Source: CAIXDB01 sp038327915 (GTDB lineage Bacteria > Patescibacteriota > Minisyncoccia > Phycocordibacterales > DATDWN01). From it: a stretch of 12,518 nt of DNA. The DNA lies in contig JBBQLO010000020.1 of assembly GCA_038327915.1 (NCBI GenBank), positions 1 to 12,518 on the forward strand, read 5' to 3'. Shown here in pieces: positions 1 to 5,923 of this stretch (position 1 is the first letter of the stretch; every line of letters starts with the position of its first letter). The notes under the pieces are model-generated. The model was not told the origin of the DNA, did no database searches, and saw only the letters and a program-made list of their open reading frames with translations. The position numbers and the translations under genes are program-made.

Positions 1-72
1 AATCTCGGAACCTGCCCAATACATTTTTTCAATACAAAATCGTTCTTCGAAATTTAAATGATGATATTTCAT

Positions 73-102
73 ATGACAAATTAAAATTAATTTTGCTAAT
101 AC
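73..102 (+). promoter_or_regulatory. Candidate promoter for the small ORF at 147
   Basis: ATGACA (73-78, 5 of 6 to the -35 consensus) is followed after 18 bases by TAATAC (97-102), which is preceded by TG one base upstream, as in an extended -10 box. This would start RNA near 109 and leave a leader of about 38 bases containing the ribosome binding site at 135-140. The -10 match is weak, so this is tentative. The rest of 1-146 is AT-rich and holds no gene that I can support. Confidence 0.25.
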
Positions 103-134
103 TTTAATTCTAACTGTCCTACTTCAAAGGTGTC

Positions 135-140
135 GAGAGG
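135..140 (+). promoter_or_regulatory. Ribosome binding site setting a TTG start
   Basis: GAGAGG lies 6 bases before the TTG at 147. This is good Shine-Dalgarno spacing, and it is the main reason to accept a TTG start for the following small ORF. Confidence 0.5.
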
Positions 141-146
141 CCAAAA

Positions 147-338
147 TTGAGCTACACTAGGGAAAACTTGATCAAACTGACAAATGTGTGCAACGAAATT
201 GCACACACCGCCACCACCCATAGGGTCAATAATGAGTATTATCCCTTAAAGAACAGCGGGCATGTTCCGCTGGCAGTTGTTCTCTTAGAATACTGCCTTC
301 TGCATGGAATTACTGCCGATAGTCTTCCGCCGAAATAA
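147..338 (+). CDS. Small hypothetical protein, 63 aa, TTG start
   Basis: I do not recognise this protein. It starts at TTG behind a clear GAGAGG ribosome binding site and ends 6 bases before a hairpin terminator, so it looks like a self-contained small transcription unit. The product is soluble-looking, with no signal peptide or membrane helix. It has two cysteines (near residues 15 and 50), several histidines in the middle, and a hydrophobic helix-like stretch around residues 41-54 (PLAVVLLEYCLLHGI). The 27 bases at 206-232 match 11945-11971 in the hsdR gene at 26 positions, with the hsdR-like reading on the strand opposite to this ORF. The ORF could therefore be a chance reading frame over a sequence remnant. 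Real gene more likely than not. Confidence 0.5.
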   Translation: MSYTRENLIKLTNVCNEIAHTATTHRVNNEYYPLKNSGHVPLAVVLLEYCLLHGITADSLPPK

Positions 339-344
339 ATTTAT

Positions 345-376
345 AAGGAAAGCTCTCAACGGGCTTTCCTTTTGTT
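345..376 (+). terminator. Rho-independent terminator of the small ORF
   Basis: AAGGAAAGC (345-353) pairs perfectly with GCTTTCCTT (363-371) around a 9-base loop, and the T-rich tail TTGTTT follows. It separates the small ORF from rel; the rel -10 box begins about ten bases after the tail. Confidence 0.75.
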
Positions 377-386
377 TAAATCTCGT

Positions 387-399
387 TACAATTAAGCCA
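387..399 (+). promoter_or_regulatory. -10 box placing the rel transcript start at the ATG
   Basis: TACAAT (387-392) is followed by exactly six bases and then the ATG at 399. With standard -10 to +1 spacing the first transcribed base is the A of the start codon, which predicts a leaderless mRNA. No Shine-Dalgarno sequence is visible upstream, which fits. The -35 region falls inside the preceding terminator and is weak. The same geometry recurs before the genes starting at 7361 and 10253. Confidence 0.45.
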
Positions 400-1835
400 T
401 GACCAATATTCAAGAAATTTTTTCACTCCTCACACAATCTACACAAACAGATAAGGCGTTGGTGCAAAAGGCATATGACTTTGCATTACACGCACACCGA
501 GACCAGAAACGTAAAAGTGGTGAACCATATTTTGTTCACCTATTTGAAACTGCTAAAATTCTTGCCGACCTTGGCATGTCCGCGACCACTATTTCCGCGG
601 GATTACTTCACGATAGCATCGAAGATGTTGGAGTAGCACTCGAAACAATTGAAAAAGAATTTGGAAAAGATATTGGATTTATTGTAGATGGGGTAACTAA
701 GCTTGGACATTTAAAATATCGTGGTACTGCTCGACACTCAGAAAGTTTGCGTAAATTATTCCTCGCAATGGCTGAAGACGCACGAGTTATTATTGTTAAA
801 CTTTCCGATCGCCTGCACAACATGCGCACGTTACAATACGTACCCGAAGACAAACGTCTCAGAATTGCAAAAGAGACGCTGGAAATATATGCTCCACTCG
901 CCTACCGTCTCGGTATTAGAAAACTAAATCGTGAGTTAGAAGATACGGCTTTCAAATATGTCTATCCGTCTGAATACGCTGAGACTGTTCGACTCGTCCA
1001 CGAACGTGAAGGTAGTGAGACAGAATCGCTGGAAAAATTTTTAAAATCACTCAAAAAAGAACTAGCAGCAAACAATATCACAAACTTTCATACCGAACAC
1101 CGCATTAAAGGTTTATACAGTTTATACAAGAAATTAAAACGCAATGGCATGGACATAGATAAAATTCACGACCTCGCTGCACTCCGAGTCATTGTTCCGA
1201 GTGTCTCTGAATGCTATCAAGTACTCGGTATTATACACGGCGCATGGCGACCGTTACCAGGGCGCATTAAAGACTACATTGCCTTTCCAAAACCGAACGG
1301 CTATCAAGCACTGCACACCACTATTTTTAATGGTGATGGTGGTCTAGTCGAGGTACAAATAAAAACAGAAGCGATGTACCACGATTCTGAATATGGTATT
1401 GCCTCGCACATTGGCTACAAACAGGAAACGAATGAAGGGATAAAACCGAACTCCAAGACTACGCAAAATGCGCTCTGGACCAACCTCATGCAATCTTTGA
1501 AAACAGAATTGGCAGAAGAAGAAAATGTCCGTAAAATTGATTTCTTTAAGGAAAGAATCTTCGTCTTTACACCTAAAGGCGATGTCATTGATTTACCTTT
1601 TGGCTCTTCTGTCATCGACTTTGCATATTCAATACATTCAGAAGTTGGTAATACTATTGCCGGGGCAAAAGTAAACGGAAAATTTGTAGCCATCTACACA
1701 ACACTCAAAAATGGCGATCGGATAGAAATAGAAACAAAAAAATCTGCCAAACCTTCGCGCAAATGGCTCGAGTCCGCCAAGACAACTATGGCAAAAAAAC
1801 ATATAAGAATTTCACTAACAGGGAGTAGGAAATAA
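399..1835 (+). CDS. rel: Bifunctional-type (p)ppGpp synthetase/hydrolase, short form
   Basis: RelA/SpoT homologue that would make (p)ppGpp from ATP and GDP/GTP and hydrolyse it, setting the stringent response. The N-terminal HD hydrolase domain (about 20-170) keeps H47, H71-D72, E75-D76, D137 and N141, the residues used for Mn2+ binding and catalysis in Rel enzymes. The synthetase domain (about 225-345) carries PGRIKDYI at 287-294, the RXKD signature of bifunctional enzymes rather than the EXDD of RelA, followed by PKPNGYQALHTT. A TGS domain (about 383-445, with VFTPKGDVIDLP) comes next. The protein ends at 478 residues, whereas full-length Rel is about 730-750, so the helical, zinc-finger and ACT regulatory regions are absent. 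It ends in a normal basic tail, so this looks like a native short form and not a frameshift. ATG 399 is supported by the -10 box six bases upstream. Confidence 0.95.
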   Translation: MTNIQEIFSLLTQSTQTDKALVQKAYDFALHAHRDQKRKSGEPYFVHLFETAKILADLGMSATTISAGLLHDSIEDVGVALETIEKEFGKDIGFIVDGVTKLGHLKYRGTARHSESLRKLFLAMAEDARVIIVKLSDRLHNMRTLQYVPEDKRLRIAKETLEIYAPLAYRLGIRKLNRELEDTAFKYVYPSEYAETVRLVHEREGSETESLEKFLKSLKKELAANNITNFHTEHRIKGLYSLYKKLKRNGMDIDKIHDLAALRVIVPSVSECYQVLGIIHGAWRPLPGRIKDYIAFPKPNGYQALHTTIFNGDGGLVEVQIKTEAMYHDSEYGIASHIGYKQETNEGIKPNSKTTQNALWTNLMQSLKTELAEEENVRKIDFFKERIFVFTPKGDVIDLPFGSSVIDFAYSIHSEVGNTIAGAKVNGKFVAIYTTLKNGDRIEIETKKSAKPSRKWLESAKTTMAKKHIRISLTGSRK

Positions 1836-1836
1836 T

Positions 1837-1864
1837 TATATAGACTCATTCCACTTACTATATA
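1837..1864. terminator. Inverted repeat between convergent rel and parB
   Basis: TATATAG (1837-1843) and CTATATA (1858-1864) form a 7-bp stem around a 14-base loop, exactly between the two convergent stop codons; the right arm includes the parB stop. It could act as a weak terminator in either direction. The stem is AT-rich and the tails are not strongly U-rich, so support is modest. Confidence 0.3.
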
Positions 1865-2901
1865 CTGAAATTTTTAATCGAGTACAAATCCTCACTTTCT
1901 TCCGCTGCTTTTATTTCCTCCTTAGCACGATCATCAGCAATCTTCACATCTTCAATAGTCATGGCAGCTATTTCAGGTGCCCGAACATAGTTTGGGGTAA
2001 ATTCACTTTTTTCATTTGCTTCTGGGTGCTCTTCGATATGTCGATCCAGCATGGCGGTCATTGATACGGCTTTTTGATTTGATTTAAGAAGATCAAGAAT
2101 CGTTCGTAAATCTTCGCGAGAAAAGAAATCAATCATGATTTTGCCTCCATGCTCTCGGTGTTCGATCGAAACTCTCGTACCCAAAGTCTCCATCAGTCTT
2201 TCTTCTAATTCTTGAGTTTCGGGATCAAGTACCACGCCTTTTTTCCGAGTTTTTTCATATGCAATGTGCCGAGCAATAGACTCAGCATCACGTACAGAAA
2301 GTTTTTTAAATATAATTTCTTTAAAAAGAGTGGCTTGTTCTTCTGGTCTGTCACCAAGCATGAGAAGCGGCCGTGCGTGACCTTCAGAAATTTTACCTTG
2401 AGAAAGTGCTTCGAGCATATCTGGTGGTAAGCCAAGAAGACGAAGTGAATTGGATACATATTCGCGAGACTTACCGACTTTTTGTGCAATCGTGATATGT
2501 TTAAAACCAAATTCAGTCACAAGACGATCAAACGCTCGAGCACGATCAATTGGATTCAAGTCTTCACGCTGAATATTTTCGATAATAGCTAGCTCCAGTT
2601 TGAGAAGATTATTTTCCTCGCCTATTTTTATCAAGACAGGCACTTGTTGAAGTCCAGCCAGTTTTGATGCTCGCAAACGTCTTTCTCCCGCGATGAGTTC
2701 ATACTCTGTGGAGAGTCCCCCATCTTCTCGTGGTACTTCTTTGCGAGTAACGACAAGAGCTTGCAGAACTCCGTATTGGCGGATAGAATCTGCTAGTGAC
2801 TGAAGTTGCATTTGGTCGAATTCCCTCCTGGGTTGAAAAGGGTTCGGGTTGATTTTTCCTACATCAATCCAGAATATAGAATCTTGATAGAATTGTGACA
2901 T
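1858..2901 (-). CDS. parB: ParB/Spo0J-family chromosome partitioning protein
   Basis: CTP-dependent DNA clamp that loads at parS sites and helps to separate origins. The N-terminal ParB domain has NPFQPRREFD (20-29), then GERRLRAS (72-79), the nucleotide-binding box, then ENIQREDLNPIDRA (108-121), the third conserved box. A helix-turn-helix follows at about 136-156 (ITIAQKVGKSREYVSNSLRLL region). At 347 residues it is longer than the usual 280-300, with a charged, Glu-rich C-terminal tail from about 290. No parA/soj lies beside it here, and I see no perfect parS site (TGTTTCACGTGAAACA type). It is convergent with rel and divergent from murF. TAACTT (2908-2913 on this strand) lies six bases before the ATG and TATACT one base before it; no Shine-Dalgarno sequence is visible. 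Confidence 0.95.
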   Translation of the reverse strand: MSQFYQDSIFWIDVGKINPNPFQPRREFDQMQLQSLADSIRQYGVLQALVVTRKEVPREDGGLSTEYELIAGERRLRASKLAGLQQVPVLIKIGEENNLLKLELAIIENIQREDLNPIDRARAFDRLVTEFGFKHITIAQKVGKSREYVSNSLRLLGLPPDMLEALSQGKISEGHARPLLMLGDRPEEQATLFKEIIFKKLSVRDAESIARHIAYEKTRKKGVVLDPETQELEERLMETLGTRVSIEHREHGGKIMIDFFSREDLRTILDLLKSNQKAVSMTAMLDRHIEEHPEANEKSEFTPNYVRAPEIAAMTIEDVKIADDRAKEEIKAAEESEDLYSIKNFSI

Positions 2902-2977
2902 GAGTATAAGTTAAAAGTTTAAGAGAGTGAAGGGTACACTTATGAACGAGGTACATCTCGCGCAAAAAGTTTGTAAA

Positions 2978-2998
2978 GTAAATGCAAAAGCATTTTAC
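2978..2998. repeat. Hairpin in the parB-murF divergent spacer
   Basis: AAATGC (2980-2985) and GCATTT (2990-2995) pair around an AAAA loop, with a further GTA/TAC pairing across one bulged base. It lies in the 164-base divergent spacer and has no U-tract, so a protein binding site or chance is more likely than a terminator. TTATGAAC also occurs twice in the spacer, at 2940-2947 and 3000-3007, exactly 60 bases apart. Confidence 0.3.
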
Positions 2999-2999
2999 C

Positions 3000-3028
3000 T
3001 TATGAACTCATACATTTTATCATATAAT
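3000..3028 (+). promoter_or_regulatory. Candidate murF promoter
   Basis: A perfect TATAAT -10 box lies at 3023-3028, with TTATGA (3000-3005) as a poor -35 at 17-base spacing. RNA would start near 3035, giving a leader of about 31 bases before the murF ATG at 3066. No Shine-Dalgarno sequence precedes that ATG. Confidence 0.45.
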
Positions 3029-3065
3029 TGATTTTTGTGGAAAATATTGATAAATACATATTGAT

Positions 3066-4352
3066 ATGAACATTCCTACCTCACTTTGGAGTATTCTCCT
3101 AAAATATAATTTCACTGTCTCAACCGATACACGGAAAGATCTTGCCGGCACAATTTTCTTTGCTCTTCGTGGAGAAAATTTTGATGGCAATGAATTTATC
3201 CTTCATGCATTAAAAAAAGGTGCGAGGGCTGTAGTGACAGATAATTCCTCATATAGAAAAAATTCTAAAAAAAATATATTTGTCGTAAAAAATGTACAGA
3301 ACACTCTGGAGGAAGTAGCACGGGAATACAGAAAAATCTTTGATATTCAAAATATTCCGATTGTTGCCATTGGCGGGTCAAATGGCAAGACAACGAGCAA
3401 GGAGCTTGTCAGAAAAGTCCTTTCACTACAACATACCGTACATTCGACCGAAGGAAGTTTAAACAATCATCTTGGTGTTCCACTTTCTATATTATCCATG
3501 CCGAGATCTACAGATATAGGTATATTTGAAATTGGTGCCAATCACCCCGAAGAACACACTCACCTCCTTGAGATTTTAAAACCCACACATGTTGTGGTAA
3601 CCAATAATGGCAAGGACCACCTAGAGGGCTTCGGCTCAGCTCAGGGTGCTCGCAAAGCAAACAAAGAAATTTATGATTGGGCAGCTCTACACAAGACTGA
3701 AGTATTTGTACACAAAAGGCATCCCGATCTGCTCGCAGATTCCAAAAAATGCAAAAAGATTTTGTATCCTGAAAAGAATTTGAAAGTCTTGGGTGATGCT
3801 CCGTTGATTGTCAGTTACAAAAACAAGAAATACAAAACACACCTCGCTGGAAAATATAATGCAGAAAATATCGAACTGGCTTTAGCTATTGGCAGATACT
3901 TTGGCATCGCCGAAGCCTCTGCCTTGAAAGGTGTCTCTCTCTATATTTCCCAGTCGCACAGGTCAGAAATGATGAAGAAAAACGGCATCCATTTTGTCCT
4001 CGACTGCTACAATGCCAACCCGACAAGTATGATGCTGGCTTTAGAAAGTTTTGTGGCATCTGCCCCAAACTCGCGCGGAGTTATTATTGGTGACATGCTA
4101 GAGCTTGGAAAATACTCTCGCATAGAGCACAAGAAAATTGTTAAATATGTTTTAAAGCAAAAATTAGATTGTATTGTCTTTATCGGCTCAGAATTTAAAA
4201 AAGTTTTGGAAGCAGAAATATCTAAAATAAAATACGAATGGTTTCCTGATTCTACAAAGGCTCACGACTGGTTTGCGAAACAGGATTTTAAAGGCTCCAC
4301 GTTTCTCTTGAAAGGTTCTCGTGGGATCAAAGTAGAAAAAGTTATTGGGTAA
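3066..4352 (+). CDS. murF: UDP-MurNAc-tripeptide:D-Ala-D-Ala ligase
   Basis: Cytoplasmic Mur ligase that uses ATP to add D-alanyl-D-alanine to UDP-MurNAc-tripeptide, completing the peptidoglycan pentapeptide precursor. The N-terminal substrate-binding motif STDTR...GTIFFALRGENFDG (19-41) is the MurF type. The ATP loop is GSNGKTT (104-110). NNHLGVPLSIL and FEIGANHPEE follow in the central domain, and DCYNANPTSM (about 313-322) with GDMLELG marks the C-terminal domain. The 428-residue length is close to the usual 450. No other mur gene is adjacent on this strand, but an Mpl-type ligase sits about 1.5 kb downstream on the other strand. The spacing to the next small gene (79 bases) and the TTGACA dyad in between suggest separate control. 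Confidence 0.95.
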   Translation: MNIPTSLWSILLKYNFTVSTDTRKDLAGTIFFALRGENFDGNEFILHALKKGARAVVTDNSSYRKNSKKNIFVVKNVQNTLEEVAREYRKIFDIQNIPIVAIGGSNGKTTSKELVRKVLSLQHTVHSTEGSLNNHLGVPLSILSMPRSTDIGIFEIGANHPEEHTHLLEILKPTHVVVTNNGKDHLEGFGSAQGARKANKEIYDWAALHKTEVFVHKRHPDLLADSKKCKKILYPEKNLKVLGDAPLIVSYKNKKYKTHLAGKYNAENIELALAIGRYFGIAEASALKGVSLYISQSHRSEMMKKNGIHFVLDCYNANPTSMMLALESFVASAPNSRGVIIGDMLELGKYSRIEHKKIVKYVLKQKLDCIVFIGSEFKKVLEAEISKIKYEWFPDSTKAHDWFAKQDFKGSTFLLKGSRGIKVEKVIG

Positions 4353-4368
4353 GTCGTTATCCCGGTAG

Positions 4369-4400
4369 ATTGACAACTCTCTTGTGGCAAATGTGTCAAT
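4369..4400. repeat. Inverted repeat ATTGACA/TGTCAAT after murF
   Basis: ATTGACA (4369-4375) is mirrored by TGTCAAT (4394-4400), a perfect 7-bp dyad with an 18-base spacer. The left arm contains a consensus -35 hexamer (TTGACA), but the matching -10 position (GTCAAT at 4395-4400, 19-base spacing) is poor. It lies 32 bases before the ATG of the small CxxC gene, so it may be that gene's promoter with an operator over it. No U-tract supports a terminator. Confidence 0.35.
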
Positions 4401-4431
4401 GTGGTTCAATTGTTATAGAGGTACACATATT

Positions 4432-4593
4432 ATGCCCCCTCAAGCAGTAGTTTGCATTACCTGTGGTCAAGGCATTGCCGTGACAACAGAAGGCACATGT
4501 GAGGTGTGCGGCAGAACAGACTCAATAAATTTTAGTGTCGCTATCACTGCAGTGATTACAGAGATAGCTCAGGTTCCATTACCTGTACAATAG
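4432..4593 (+). CDS. Small double-CxxC (zinc-ribbon-like) protein, 53 aa
   Basis: I do not recognise a named family. Two knuckles, CITCG (residues 8-12) and CEVCG (23-27), 12 residues apart, are the arrangement of a rubredoxin-like or zinc-ribbon fold that would bind one Zn or Fe ion. The remaining half is a Val/Ile/Ala-rich segment (about 31-50) that is too short and too polar at its edges to call a membrane helix with confidence. AGAGG (4417-4421) lies 10 bases before ATG 4432, so I prefer this start over a GTG at 4384 that would add 16 residues reaching into the upstream dyad. A strong terminator follows 9 bases after the stop, so the unit is complete. Its role is unknown: metal-binding regulator or adaptor are guesses. 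Confidence 0.6.
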   Translation: MPPQAVVCITCGQGIAVTTEGTCEVCGRTDSINFSVAITAVITEIAQVPLPVQ

Positions 4594-4602
4594 GTATCCA
4601 CG

Positions 4603-4629
4603 GGGCGGGCTTCAGCTCGCTCTTTTTTT
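4603..4629 (+). terminator. Strong rho-independent terminator
   Basis: GGGCGGGC (4603-4610) pairs with GCTCGCTC (4615-4622) as an 8-bp stem with two G-U pairs and a TTCA loop, followed by seven T residues (4623-4629). It ends the unit that contains the small CxxC gene, and it faces the tRNA-Leu gene transcribed toward it on the other strand. Confidence 0.85.
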
Positions 4630-4638
4630 ATAAATGTG

Positions 4639-4683
4639 AAAAAAAATAATCACGAATAATTCCAGTTTCGTCAAACTTGAATT
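4639..4683 (-). terminator. Possible terminator downstream of tRNA-Leu
   Basis: On the minus strand AATTC-x-AGTTT (4683-4673) pairs with AAACT-x-GAATT (4668-4658) around GACG, a 10-bp stem with one internal mismatch. An eight-U run (4646-4639) follows 11 bases later. The delay before the U-run makes this weaker than a canonical terminator, but it is the only candidate before the convergent gene. Confidence 0.4.
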
Positions 4684-4734
4684 ATCTCGATCCCGACTCA
4701 GCCATTTTTCTAAAGAAAAAATATGCTTCCGTCT

Positions 4735-4817
4735 TTCAAGTCCCCACGCAAAGCCAAGCAGTTGGCTTTGCTCCTCCGTCAATTCACTACGCTCATGTGC
4801 CGGAGGAGGGACTTGAA
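4735..4817. repeat. Nested inverted repeat overlapping the tRNA-Leu 3' end
   Basis: Outer arms TTCAAGTCCC (4735-4744) and GGGACTTGAA (4808-4817) are perfect complements. Inside them TCCTCCG (4772-4778) pairs with CGGAGGA (4801-4807). Between the left arms sits a perfect 10-bp hairpin, GCAAAGCCAA (4748-4757) with TTGGCTTTGC (4762-4771) around GCAG. Only three bases (CAC, 4745-4747) stay unpaired at the junction, so either strand can fold into a tight three-way junction. The right arms belong to the T-loop, T-stem and acceptor of tRNA-Leu. The left side is therefore an inverted copy of the tRNA 3' part, interrupted by the hairpin. The hairpin has no U-tract and is not a standard terminator. Confidence 0.8.
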
Positions 4818-4879
4818 CCCTCATCCCTTGCGAGACGCGATTTTGAGTCGCGCGCGTATACCAATTCCGCCACTCCGGC
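4798..4879 (-). tRNA. tRNA-Leu, anticodon CAA
   Basis: The gene folds completely. The acceptor GCCGGAG pairs with CTCCGGC and the discriminator is A (4798). The anticodon stem CGCGA/TCGCG encloses the loop CTCAAAA with anticodon CAA, which reads UUG. A long variable arm of 13 bases, with stem TCTC/GGGA on a GCAA loop, is diagnostic of a class II leucine tRNA. The T-arm is GAGGG TTCAAGT CCCTC. No CCA is encoded (CAT follows the discriminator), so CCA must be added enzymatically. A36-A37-A38 makes it a predicted substrate of the MiaA encoded next to it in the divergent direction. Confidence 0.95.
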
Positions 4880-4939
4880 AATAGAATACAGAATACCTGA
4901 TATAGCCAGAAAATCAAATTGTGGTAGGCTGGAAGTAAT

Positions 4940-5923
4940 ATGAAAAAACCAAAAATCCTCGTTGTTCTCGGACCGACAGCTACCGGTAAGTCGGATTTGG
5001 CAGTACAACTTGCAATCACATTCAGTGGCGAAATTATTTCTGCGGACTCTCGTCAAGTTTACATTGGGCTGGACATTGGTACAGGAAAAATCACAAAAAA
5101 AGAGATGAGGGGTATTCCACATCACTTACTTGACATTACATCTCCTAAAAAAATATTTTCAGTTTCCGAGTGGCAATTTTTAGCAAAAAAAGCAATTGAG
5201 GAAATACTCTCTCGTGGTAAGTTGCCTATACTTTGCGGAGGAACAGGCTTTTATATTCAGTCTGTTGTTGAAAACAGAGTACTTCCAGAGGTACCGCCAA
5301 ACACCAAACTTCGCAAACAACTAGAGAAAAAATCTGCCCAAGAAATGTATTTCATTCTCCAAAGAATTGATCCGGAACGGGCTAAAAATATTGAAGCAAA
5401 AAACCCCGTTCGACTTATTCGGGCAATTGAGATAGCGACAGCACTTGGTTCTGTTCCACCAGTGACCCGACAAAAAAATCAATATGATATTTTACAAATC
5501 GGTCTCATGTTAGAAGAAATCCAGCTGAAATCCCGCATACACACTCGCATACTCTCGCGAATACAAAGCGGAATGATAGACGAAGCGAAGAGACTCCATG
5601 TCCAAGGTCTATCATGGAAACGTATGCGAGAACTTGGACTCGAGTACCGACATCTTGCAGATATGTTACAAAATGTTTCCAAACAAACTTTTTGTAAGAA
5701 AATAAGTAAGAATGAAAAAGGAGTAGAAGAAAAATTTACCGAAAATCTCGAAAGAGACAGTTGGCGATACGCCAGGCGACAAATGACGTGGTTTAAAAGA
5801 GATAAAAAAATTAAATGGTTCTCCCCTCATTCATCAGTAGAAATAGAAAAAGAAGTGAGAGACTTTCTTATAAAAAAGATTAAAAAAAATAAGACTCTAG
5901 AAACTTTTTCGGAATTGAATTAA
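4940..5923 (+). CDS. miaA: tRNA dimethylallyltransferase
   Basis: Transfers an isopentenyl (dimethylallyl) group to N6 of A37 in tRNAs that read codons beginning with U. The P-loop GPTATGKS is at 11-18, DSRQVY (36-41) recognises the tRNA, and GTGK (47-50) and CGGTGFYIQSVVE (about 98-110) complete the prenyltransferase core. The C-terminal RYARRQMTWFKRD matches the family's RQ-TWFR element. At 327 residues the length is normal. The ATG at 4940 follows GGAAG at 4931-4935. The gene is divergent from tRNA-Leu(CAA), a likely substrate. Its last 44 bases overlap the 3' end of the convergent Mpl-type gene, and the last 15 or so residues are a Lys-rich tail outside the conserved domain. Confidence 0.95.
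   Translation: MKKPKILVVLGPTATGKSDLAVQLAITFSGEIISADSRQVYIGLDIGTGKITKKEMRGIPHHLLDITSPKKIFSVSEWQFLAKKAIEEILSRGKLPILCGGTGFYIQSVVENRVLPEVPPNTKLRKQLEKKSAQEMYFILQRIDPERAKNIEAKNPVRLIRAIEIATALGSVPPVTRQKNQYDILQIGLMLEEIQLKSRIHTRILSRIQSGMIDEAKRLHVQGLSWKRMRELGLEYRHLADMLQNVSKQTFCKKISKNEKGVEEKFTENLERDSWRYARRQMTWFKRDKKIKWFSPHSSVEIEKEVRDFLIKKIKKNKTLETFSELN

Noticed and set aside
2902..3065. parS or replication origin signals next to parB
   Set aside because: No match to the TGTTTCACGTGAAACA-type site, no DnaA-box cluster, and no dnaA, gidA or parA gene in the window.
4384..4431. GTG start extending the small CxxC gene by 16 residues
   Set aside because: It overlaps the ATTGACA/TGTCAAT dyad and has no ribosome binding site, while AGAGG is suitably placed for ATG 4432.
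4748..4771. The perfect GC-containing hairpin as a terminator for tRNA-Leu
   Set aside because: No U-tract follows on either strand; the bases after it are GTGGGGACTT on the minus strand.
4612..5125. Minus-strand reading frames of 135 and 110 residues
   Set aside because: Both run straight through the tRNA-Leu gene and part of miaA; the protein-like parts are just translated tRNA and antisense of miaA.
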